NCBI GenBank assembly: GCA_000969725.1
Contig: JXSR01S074776.1
Reading direction: 5' to 3' (one strand)
DNA: 20,926 nucleotides
Source: Ophiothrix spiculata
Lineage: Eukaryota > Echinodermata > Ophiuroidea > Amphilepidida > Ophiotrichidae
Every line of letters starts with the position of its first letter. Within the stretch, counting starts at the first letter, position 1. Under the pieces are notes generated by a model that was not told the DNA's origin, did no database searches, and was given only the letters and a program-made list of their open reading frames with translations. Of the stretch, positions 8,827 through 19,300 are shown in pieces. The translations under genes and the position numbers were made by a program.

Positions 8827-9260
8827 TATGACAACAGCAAATATGATGTAATAATATATCTTTGTAAAAAGTAAGATAAGTGAAAAATGGCGACTTCCTG
8901 TCTAGACCTATATGCTTTACCTATTTAGTGACCGGAAAGAGTTTAGAGTCTATGCCGAGGAGTGAGCGTTGTTTATCATTTCCGATGAATCCTTTCGAGT
9001 ATCAAAATGGCACAGTGTTGATTGCATCCTATCGTAGTAATAGGTTGTAAACTTTTTTAAAATATACAAGGCACCATATCAAAATTTGTTTGACGACGTC
9101 ATCATTAATTGACAGTCTTGCCATCAACAGTACACAAATCAATCTTGAGTGTCAACATTTCTGATAAAATTCTGAAATACATCGGTATTCGTTATTATTT
9201 GATTCAAATTTAATGAATTTTTGTGAATTAACCTTATTGAAAAATTCTCTTGAGAACATA
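8827..9260. other. Non-coding stretch
   Basis: AT-rich sequence without a supported ORF. It contains GACGACGTCATC near 9093. Confidence 0.4.
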
Positions 9261-9513
9261 TGTGACAGCTCACCTCGAAAAGGGGACTTTGCGACAGAAC
9301 ACTTTTCAAGAAACTAGCGAAATAGGCAGCAAAAAATAAAAAAAATAATAAGAATTTCCAGCAGATTTTCTGTTGTAAAATATGACCGCCTTGGTTAATT
9401 TCAACCAGTAAGGTGTCATTTTAAAGCTTAGAAAATGTTGTAACAGATGAAATGCTAAAATCAAAATTGATATCATCTGCAAAATGCCCCTTTTTTCGTG
9501 GTGAGCCATCACA
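9261..9513. mobile_element. MITE with TA duplication
   Basis: The left terminus TGTGACAGCTCACCTCGAAA and the complement of the right terminus (TGTGATGGCTCACCACGAAA) match with a few substitutions, and TA flanks both ends (9259-9260 and 9514-9515). The 253-base length and absence of coding capacity indicate a MITE of the Tc1/mariner kind. A 68-codon ORF on the minus strand lies wholly within it and is not a gene. Confidence 0.65.
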
Positions 9514-9515
9514 TA

Positions 9516-10091
9516 TCAAAATGAAGGTAATTAAGTTAACCAAATTTACATGGATTTACATATCGAAGAGCCTCTTAAGCTATGCCTATACTTTAATACT
9601 TGTCAATTATTGTAAGCTACCTTGAATTTATAGTTTCAAAATATGCTTAAATATTACAATAATTACAAGACCTAGAAGAACTTTTGATGTATGTGTACTG
9701 GTACTTGCACTGCTTGGCTCTGCAAAGAAAAGAGAGAAAGAAATAAGTTGATGCTTATTTTGGCTTCAAAATAATGCGTTATTTTGGCGCAATTTTGGGT
9801 GCTTTCATGACGTCATAGTGACGTTATGCATTATTGGTTGGTTCTCAATTTAGTATAATGATAAACATAATAGCTATGCGTTTGTTGCAATATGGTTGTG
9901 CGACATTTGCTGTTTAAAATTCTGAGGAAAATATGTTTTAGCGACAAAAGCGTTCCAGAGAAATTAAATTAAGTCATGATATTTATGCTCTAAATAATCG
10001 TCTTGTTGTGCATTGGTAAGGATTGGCGTGTTTTGTACATTTTCTTATATGGTCTTGTTTTTTTAAATATTTTTGTTGTAGTTTTTATATA
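9516..10091. other. Downstream of the ACE-like gene
   Basis: This region follows the stop codon of the minus-strand peptidase and should hold its 3' UTR. I see no AATAAA on the minus strand close to the stop. A palindromic TGACGTCA lies at 9808-9815. A further exon encoding a membrane anchor could lie here, but I could not identify one. Confidence 0.35.
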
Positions 10092-10302
10092 TTATGTATA
10101 TTGGTATCTAGAATTCCTACCTGGCATCCACTGCGTCTCAGGCCAGCCAGTGATGTCACCATTCATTTCGTTTTGTTTCATTAACCAATCAGTAAGAGGC
10201 TCGAAATACTCCATCAATGCACTGGCGTCAAAATCACGCTGTCCAGTCATAACCTCCATTGCGTCTGGCCATGGACGACTTAGACCCATAGACATCATTT
10301 TT
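10092..10302 (-). CDS. ACE: ACE-like last recognisable exon
   Basis: It reads [20 protein letters not shown], then [17 protein letters not shown] and [10 protein letters not shown], matching the end of the ACE catalytic domain (GFSRPWPEAM...LGWPQYNWTP). The frame continues to RNSRYQYT and a TAA at 10094-10092. That would give a secreted form without the usual C-terminal membrane anchor. A plausible donor (CCAG/GTAGGA, exon end 10121) sits where a further exon is expected in membrane-bound ACEs, so both endings are possible. Confidence 0.9.
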
Positions 10303-13300
10303 CTAACAGTTGAACATATTTGAAAAAATCCATTAATTGGTTATGTACATCCCTTAACTATACGCGTTAAGTTCTCTTTTCCTCCCACATTTTCCTTCTC
10401 TTCTCCCTTGTTCTCAATTTGCCTTCATTTTCCTTCCATCCTTTCTTTCATTCTTTCTTCACATGGGCAACCGTCAATAACCGCCGGTTCTGGACGGTCA
10501 GCCGCCGGTTGAGTTTTGAAGCGGCCCCTAATGGCATCGCCAAGGTACTTACGCGAGTTTGTTGCCCGCCTGTTCAGATCTATAAATGTCACAACGATAC
10601 AACGGACCTGTGTGGTTTGCCTCTACGCATAACGCCTTGTGAAACTGAAACTGAGTTACAAATGCTAAGAAATATCTGCAAACAATTTCAAAACAGGATA
10701 TATCTTGATCAAAATTTTCATGAATTCTTGCAATGACGAAGTGTAAAAAAAATTACACCACAAAAATATTCTGTTGAATTTATAATTAAAGATATATTAA
10801 CATATAAAAGTGGAGATTCATACGTAGTGGTGGAAACTAAATTGATGATGGGTTAAACTTCTGCACTAATATAATTTACGTACCTTCAGAAGTTCTTTCG
10901 GATGTGCTACATCCGTCCTCATCTGATGTTGTTGCTGTGAAATATCTCTGGGTGATGACGTCATAAGATGACAATGACGTCATGAAAACTTGAGAAAGTT
11001 ATTCTCAAGCCCTCAGAAACTGTGGCTATCGCGAGTGGACATTTCTCAGAGCTCAATCTAAGGATAAACAACAGACCTCAGATACAGAGACTGACACCAC
11101 TAAGAAAGCCTTCTCTGTCACAATACGCTTTGTTGAAGGTGTCTCTGAAAAAGTGAGACGAGCCTTTAACACAGCTGGTGTTGCTACCACCTTTAAACCA
11201 CATCGGACTCTAAGACAAACTCTTGTTTCACTTAAAGGATAAAACTTCTGTTAAAGATCAATCAGGTGTGGTTTACCAACTTAATTGCCAAGATTGTGAC
11301 GCATCTTACATCGGCGAATCCGGCCGTAAATTAGGAAAACGGCAGACGGAACATAAATCTAGTGCGGCAAGTTCCAAATCAGCAGTTAGAGAACATGTTG
11401 TAAGGAGTGGTGGCCACAATATTGATTGGACTGGTGTCAAAGTGCTCGAAAGGGAATTCAAAGAGTATTCTCGTCGAGTACTGGAGTACTAAAGGGTCCT
11501 AACCTGAACAGAGATAAAGGCCTGGATCTAGACCCTATCTGGGACACCTTGCTCCAGAAGAGGGGCGGGGCGAAATAACATGCTCAAGTTTTCATGACGT
11601 CATTGTCATCTTATGACGTCATCGCCCAGAGAAATTCCACAGCAACAACATCAGCTGAGGACGGATGTCCGAAAGTACTTCTGAAGGTACGTAAATTACA
11701 GTAGTGCAGAAGTTTAATCCATCATCAATATATTTTAACATGTGTATAATATACTTTTAACTGATTGACCGTGACCTCTGTAATGCTTTTGGGTGGTTTC
11801 ACCCTCAATTTGCTTTTTGTTTTCTCTTCAGAGGCAAAACAAAATATGCAACACTGGGGATGAGGCTGTTATGAAAATACAAAAGAAATGGAAAATAGGT
11901 ATACCAGTTAACTTTACACTTTTAGCTATATCTCAAAAATTATATGGAATATGGAGGTGAAATTTTGGATTTACAATCAGAAAAATATGGGCTTTCATTT
12001 GACATCAAAAAATACAGTACTTCCGGTTGAGCCCTGGGGATGAGAATGTGTTCGGAATCTACACCTTTAAGTGAAACAACAACAAAACAGCGACGGAATA
12101 CTCAAAAGTGCATGCAATCACTGGATATGTGATATTTAGAAACACACCAAAACCAACATAATGACTATACAAGACTGTCCAATATATTATTGGTAATATT
12201 TAAGAATCAGAGTTATAATCAGCTTACTGTATGAACGAAGAGTCATATGCTATGTGATATTTGGCGGCAGGATCAAAATCGTCTTCTGTTCTTTTAACAG
12301 GTGGAACAATTCCTTGGTATCTCATCCTAAATGTTGAATAAAAAGAATAAGAACAAGACAAGTGCGGATGATTATTCTTCTTAGTGGCTAAGTGGCTGAT
12401 AGTTTATTACTGATTACTCTATTCTACCTTGTCAATTCTCAGATGGTTTTATCTTCTTCCAAAAATATGACTTATCCCTTATGAAATGGCATAGATCAAA
12501 ATCCAACAGATTTTAAATGTTCATCACATCACAAATGATCACATTGACTATAATGGCCTAGACTTTGAATTTAGCTATCGGATTTTGGTCCGATTTTTCA
12601 AAATTTTGTTTTCAATGTCATTTGGAAAATGACCACTACAGAGTATACGTATAAGTTTTAAATTTTCAGCAGAATCAGTCAAACCGTTTTGATTTTGTGA
12701 GTAAGTTTGTATTTCAGGGCCACCTATACATTACTGTTTAGTGTTGATTAAGGATTAGGGTTACCATAAACACTTTCACATCTCCAAAACAGAACATTGC
12801 TCAGCTGCGAAATTTCACTTCGGTTATGAGGAAAATACGAGCAATATTTTGATACGAAAATCTGAAAAAGTTTGAAAAAAGGTTAAATTAATCAGATCAT
12901 GATCCTTTTTTAACAATATAATTTTTAATGTTTCACTTGAAGCGTTTAATATTCTTCTTTCTTTATTATTTGATGTCAATGTCTATTTTGCCTACCAAAC
13001 ATGAAACTTTAGAGGGATGCCCTGTAGCAATCTATACATATGAATCTACAATCTACAATGTCCAACTGAACTTTCAGGATAAGAAAATAGCTAATATTTC
13101 GCTCAAAACATTACCTAATCTCCCACCATTTTGAGTTGTATTCGTCGGGTGTGATGGATCCGTTAAACACACCCCATCTCCACTGGTCCACCAAGTAACT
13201 ATAGGGTAAAAATGCGATCTTGGAGGCAGCAACTTGCATCAGGAAGTTCAGATCAGCTTCTACAAATGCAAACATAAAAACACTGATTAATGAACAAAAA

Positions 13301-16300
13301 GGAACATGCTAAAGTCATGGGTGCAATACACTTACAAACGGTCTATGCATCCTTCCTTCCGCTGCAACGATTCTGGACAACAGTTGCCATCTTCTCAGCT
13401 GGTATCATACGTTGCACATAGGCCAGGGAGGAGGTGGTGGCCGGATTGCTGGACGTCAAGGTCGTACATGCCATTCCTCTTGTTCCTCTAGCATGCGTCC
13501 AACGATCCTGTTGTTGTTCTTTGGTGTTAAGGCAGAATCTTTATGGCTTCGAAGGAAGTATTGGAGTATAACAATCTCTAAAATAGAGTTTCGCAAACTT
13601 ATTCTTATGATGAAAAGACGTACATGTAGTTTCCATTCCAACCTCTCCTGAGTCTCCTCGTATAGTGGACGTTCGATTCACAAGAGCAGCCTTAGGCATT
13701 TGCATTCTCTGATTTGATTTGATTTGATTTGATTTGGCATCTCCAATACAAACATACTTTAAAATCTCAATATAGTGCACCTTTTCCCAGTTGCCATTTT
13801 GTCCCATATTTTTTATATGGTTTATAAGATATGAAATTGATTGCCTGTTTCTGATATATAACGAATGTAACTTTCATTTTAACATCTGATTAGTGATGTT
13901 GACCTGTTGGTATTGTGGTAAGGAACATGTTTAGGAGCAAAACATGAGGTGCACTATATCGAGATTTTAAAGTATATATATATGATAAAAACATTAAATT
14001 TACTTAATTGTAAAGACCTTAAAAACGAATACAGAAAGGGAGATACACAGGATAGCCCTTTAAGCCCTGGGGCTTATTTCCAAAGGGGTCCTTGGCATAA
14101 AAAAGTACATACATGCAAAGCATCAAGAAAGCAAAATTAAAACGTAGACTATACTTGTTAATACATGTACGGTGATCCGGGCCCAGTGTTCCCGCTAAGG
14201 CCGTATGTCGCGAAATTGGCGCAGAAGCTCAAACAATTGGCGCAAGGGGTTTCAAAAGCCAAAAAGTCAAACATAGGGTTTTGGTTATACACAACGTTCA
14301 CTTCAGTTTTATTGGGATTATATCCAAAATTACTCTAATTTTTGAGGCGATCTTTGCGAAATAGGCAATGGCGAGATGTAGTTTTTTATATGTCGATTTG
14401 GCGCAAAGTAAAAATCCTTAGCGAGAACACTTGTTATCCCTGCTGCAGATGTAAGGTAATTTCATGAGTTTTTGTAGGAGGTCCAAATGGTTGTCCGTCC
14501 ACTTTTACGACTCAAGACCTGTCGATCGAAAGGAAGATGTGTCCAAGTTTGTATCATGTACTAGTTAGAACTTGAACCTTACGATTTCACTAAGAGTGCA
14601 AATGAAATAATAATTCCCTTTAAGTTTGTGCAATTCTACAAGAAGCTATACGAGAAGGACAATAATAAGATCAGGCTTCTGCACTGCTTTCCTCTATTTG
14701 ACTCAGGTTCAGCGGCGGCACCAGCATCTCAATTCTGGGGGGGCAAACGGGGTCAAGACAAATTTCTGGGGGGCAAAAAATTGCGAAAAAAATAACGCGC
14801 GCGTAGCGCGCACAAATTTTTGGACCAAATATGTAGCGCGCGAAATTTTTCAGACAAAATTTGTTCATTTTGGCTAAAAAAACGCATATTTTTGGCTAAA
14901 ATAATGATATTTAATAGTGAAATACGCGCGAATCGCGCAAAATTTGTACGTTTTATGTCAAAATGATCAATAAAAACGGGTAATTGAGAGAAATTTTGTG
15001 CCTAGAAGCTTCCGAATTTTTTTTCTGGGGGGGCAAGCTGGGGGGGCAAAAAAATTTTCAGGGGGGGCAAATGCCCCCCCTAGGTGCCGCCACTGCTCAG
15101 GTTATAATAATAATAGAGTTCTTGGAAACTCGAGATTGACCATCTGCTTGACATTCCTAATAGCCTCTAAAGTAGGATTCGAATAATGCCTTGGTCGCAA
15201 CTGAGGAATGCTTTTTTCCCAAAAAACTTACTTAGACTAACCATATAATAATCTGTGAAAATATAGCAGTTGGAAGCTCTTAGTTAGACGTACCTAATGA
15301 GGTAGATTTGGAAAAAACACACTATCCAGTTATCCTTACGACCTGCTAGCAAGGGAGTACACGTCATTTGACAAATTTGTATGAAACTTTAACATGTTAA
15401 AAGTTTACTGTCTGTAAAAACTGCACTGTGGACCTTTAGAAGCTCATTAAGATTATCAAAAATCGTCAGTACACCGACAGTTTATGAACTTGTAGCCAGT
15501 CGAGAGGCTGTGGTAAGGGTACTAGTAATTTTGACCACTGAGGACCAGGCGATATAACACCTTTATTAATTCTTACCTTCGTCTTCAATCACCTCATCAA
15601 GAAGCCCGATAGCGTGTAGATGTTTGGGCGTCGCCACAGAAAGCGCCAAAGTGTCACCAATGGCCTCATGAAATGCTGGATTGGCGCCATACCTAAAGAG
15701 TCGCGGTATATGCATGTACTGTAGGTGGTATTGTGTATGTCCCATTTCATGGTGAACTGTTATGAAATCTTTCATGGTGATATCTGTGCACATTTTAATT
15801 CTACAACAGGGAAAATCACACAATAGAAATGTTTGACTTATTGCATACATAAGGCTTGGGAGTTCAACCCTATACGTTATCATTGTGAAACTTAATTAAG
15901 TAAAATTAAATTCTTATTGGAATAGAAAATGGAATATTAAACTCGAATTTATCCATTTGTAATGTGAGTTTTTCGATAATCGGTTAAATTTAATATCAGA
16001 AGTGATTTGACGAAATAAGCAGAACGTGGGGTGGTACCGTGGTAATAACTCGCCTCATGAGGATTTACAAGCGAAAGTTTAAAATGTATTTTAAAAATAT
16101 TATCTTAAGTACATAAGAAGTATAAAGATCGCTGCAGAGCGTCGTTAAAAATGTTGTCTTTATCAAAGTATATATGATGACAGGTGATGTCTAAAACGTT
16201 CGCGTTCAAGGTACCCAAGATATTCTGCACTGATACACGCTACTTACCTCACGTCTTTCTCATTCCGGAAGTCCCACGCACTGGCATGACAAACCACTTC

Positions 16301-19300
16301 TCTATCATCAGGTTTCTCGAACATAGAATCTTCCCAGAAGGATTGGGGCATCGCTTTTAATCCTAATGATGTGAAAAATTCCTCCGCCACTTGAAATATC
16401 CGCAGCGCCGTATAAGTCTTTGAATAAAGTACATAAAAAGATGTGAACACTGCATCTCAGATAAATAACTGTTGACCCTCTCATGTAAGTTTCCTAATAC
16501 AGCACTAACATTTTACTACATACAGTAGAGTAGATACGTTTGAAAATAAGATGTAACAAAATTAAATATCATAGACAATCGCCATCTTGGCAAGTTCCTT
16601 CGATCGATTATAACCTTAAGCACTGCAAAGCGTTATGCGCCATACATATCTTGCAAACATATGCCGTTTCATCTGATTTTTTTTTCAGATGTTAGTTCTT
16701 TTGATATTTAATGTTGTTTACAATTATCATCGTCATCATCGTCATCATCATCTTTATCGTCAAAATCATTTTCATCATTAACAAAACGAAACAAGATCAC
16801 TCCTGTGTGTAGACCTCTCTATTCGCGTTGTTTGTATCATTCCATTTGTGCTTCTTCAGAATTATTGACATGTACCCGAAAGAAAGCAAATTCGTACAGG
16901 AAACCAATGGCTAACCATCAAACCATCAAACAATTTAGAGCGATTATGAAAACTACATTGCTTGATCTTTATAACTGCGCTTTGTTTGGTTCTTGGTATT
17001 TGTTGTTGAAGTTTGTTTTGTGCTGTATTTTAGATATGCAACTTAGGCCCTACTAAGCGTTTCTGTGGGATAACCCTTTCAGGCCTTTACTGGCCTTTTG
17101 TTATCTCCTCAAATGATTATTGTTTTTGTTTTTGTAATGTTTTATGATGATGTAATGTTTGTAATTTTTATGATATCGAAATAAAATTTGATTTGATTTG
17201 CTAAGCCATTACGGCTAAATATGTAAAGTTTCTTGCCCAAGGATCCAAGGAGACGAAAACCGTCGCGCCCGGGGCTCTAACCCACAACCTCTGTATTACG
17301 AGACCCGTGCTCTAACCGCTCGGCCACGCTCCCTTTATTAATGCATGGGAATTCCCGAATATCTAAGAAAAAACCACGCCAGAATTACTATGAAAAAAGC
17401 CTAAAATGGGATGTAAATTTCAAATATGACAGTTTCCAATATATTCAGCAAAAGTAACCTATATCAGGCAATGTGCAATTATTTCCTGTACCAGCCCATT
17501 TAAGGATATTGTACCTGTTTTTGTAAAATGGGTGTTATATCTACTGCCAATTTTCCGGGAAATGGTTCCAAAATGTCGAATATTTCTAGCCAAGACTGAG
17601 ACCACATGTCACCTATGCAATGTAACAAAACATACAACTTGTGTTACACCTCATAATATAATAATAAATGAAATCTATAATGATAATAACAAAATTATTG
17701 CTAAAAAATGATACTGTTGGAGTATCCTTCCGCATGACCAATTCTTTTAAGGAGTTTACAAACATCTAATGATATAACATGACGTGCGAAACTTCATTCT
17801 TAACCCATTTTTGAAGACTTCATACCTATTCCATCCATATTGATTAGGCAACCCTGAAAATTTGTTTCTAATCAGACTGATAATTTCATTTGAAATCCAT
17901 GAAGAGCGTCTGTTCTTTTCAGATTTTTTTCTGTCTGAAAGAGGTCTTCAACGATGGAAAGAAAAAAGAAATATCTTTAATTCCATTCCAAAAGAGATTG
18001 ATAATACATTAGTCAGTGAAACATAGACCTAACTGAGAAATATTTTGCATCCGAATAATGTCATCTACACTGATTCTGAGATGTGATAACCCTGGACGGT
18101 TATATTGCTTCTTTGCTCTTTGAACCCTTCATTTGAATTTGAATGTATAGATTTTCTTGATATGGGTGCAACTTTGTTCAATATTTTCTTGCTGTTAATT
18201 GTAATTTGGTGAATAAAATTATGTGACATTTATTCACATACCTAGTAGATGAGCTGGGATTGGTCCTCTTAGGTTTATGTATGGTTTTCCATATACTTCA
18301 TACAATTTTCTTCTAGTATAGGCGTGTAAATTTTCATACAAAGGTCTTAACTGGTTGTACAGATTTTCCACCTGTTCTTCAAGATTATCAACTTCGTAAA
18401 CAGATCTCCAAATGTCACCATTGTCTTTATAACCTGAAGATAAAAAAACACTTATATTACGATACCCTTCAATTCAAAGTAAAACCATTGAAGATACCTT
18501 AATAACTTTCATTGCCGATCAAAACACCTGTTTGCCATCTATATGAAGGAATCTCCAGCATGGATACTGAGTGAGCCAATAAAAGTGCAATAGTTGAAAT
18601 AGGCGCCATATTTAAAGAACAAGATAAAAACTAAACGAATAACTTTTGTTACCAATTAGATCATGAATTTACCTTTAGGGTGTTGAAAGAATGGGGATAA
18701 TTGATAAAGGCGTTCCAAAGATATGCTCATTTTACGAGTGTGGTATAAAATCATTTCCGTCCAAGTACAATGAAGTAGCGGAAATTTCGATCATGTGGAT
18801 TGAATGTGACAATGCCTTTGTATTACTGTTTGATGACCCTAAAAAGACTGAGATGGGCCTTTAAACGTGTCATTTGGTTTTGTTAAACTTATGTGTGGAA
18901 TAAAACGCGTTAATGCCCAGCTCTTCCATCTTCCTGGCCTCCATGAAGCGTGATACACCACTTAGGTGCTTGCAAATTGCCTGCGAGAGTTGTTTGGCAA
19001 TCGAATGGTGGAATTGGCATGGACAACATATTAATAATTATTGATCAGTCAGAGTTTCAGATCTCCTTCCTTATTGGACTTTGGTTGATTGAGTACAGTT
19101 TAACAGAGAATCTACAGACAAGAGTCCCTAGTCATCCTTTGAAGCTCTTTCAAAGCTGCAAACTTACCAATGTCTGAATCTAGCCCCAAACAAGAGAGGT
19201 AAGACAAACAGAGACAAGGGCCAAGAGGTTTATCAAGTATTCATGGAGGGGAAGTCCTGGACTTCAGTCACTTTTATTTAACATGATAATGTTCAAGAAA

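Larger units (their letters stand above)
10841..11729 (+). mobile_element. Penelope-like element with inverted 150-bp termini
   Basis: This is a truncated Penelope-like retroelement on the strand opposite to the host gene. About 590 bases of coding remnant lie between a left arm (10841-10994) and a right arm (11583-11729) that are reverse complements. Penelope-like elements often carry terminal repeats in inverted orientation. The core encodes only the region after the reverse transcriptase fingers/palm plus the GIY-YIG endonuclease, so the copy is 5'-truncated and not autonomous. Confidence 0.75.
10676..12227. other. ACE-like intron containing a Penelope-like element
   Basis: The intron lies between the exons ending at 12228 and starting at 10675. 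Apart from the element at 10841-11729 it is AT-rich. Words ACACTGGGGATGAG (11851) and GCCCTGGGGATGAG (12033) recur about 180 bases apart. Confidence 0.7.
13260..15576. other. ACE-like intron rich in MITEs
   Basis: The intron lies between the exon ending at 15577 and the one starting at 13259. It holds a (GATTT)n tract, a 28-base inverted repeat pair and two hAT-like MITEs, listed separately. ORFs of 61-88 codons at 13306-13807 and 14626-15186 lie in repeats and show no protein family. Confidence 0.65.
16418..17514. other. ACE-like intron with microsatellite, LINE tail and SINE
   Basis: The intron separates the exon ending at 17515 from the one starting at 16417. Its repeats are listed separately. 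Confidence 0.7.

Noticed and set aside
9306-9512. Minus-strand ORF with hydrophobic stretches as the missing ACE membrane anchor
   Set aside because: It coincides with the TA-flanked MITE and lacks a convincing splice link to the last exon.
13306-13807. Four overlapping ORFs on both strands
   Set aside because: Intronic, mutually overlapping, no recognisable family, and partly across the (GATTT)n tract.
14626-15186. ORFs of 62-83 codons
   Set aside because: They lie across the hAT MITE and its G-runs; composition follows the repeat.
17262-17333. Functional tRNA gene
   Set aside because: The A and B boxes are present but the 3' half does not pair with the acceptor stem and the sequence continues into a retroelement tail.
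18950-19177. 75-codon ORF in the loop of the foldback element
   Set aside because: Could be a transposase scrap but shows no motif I recognise; not reported as a gene.
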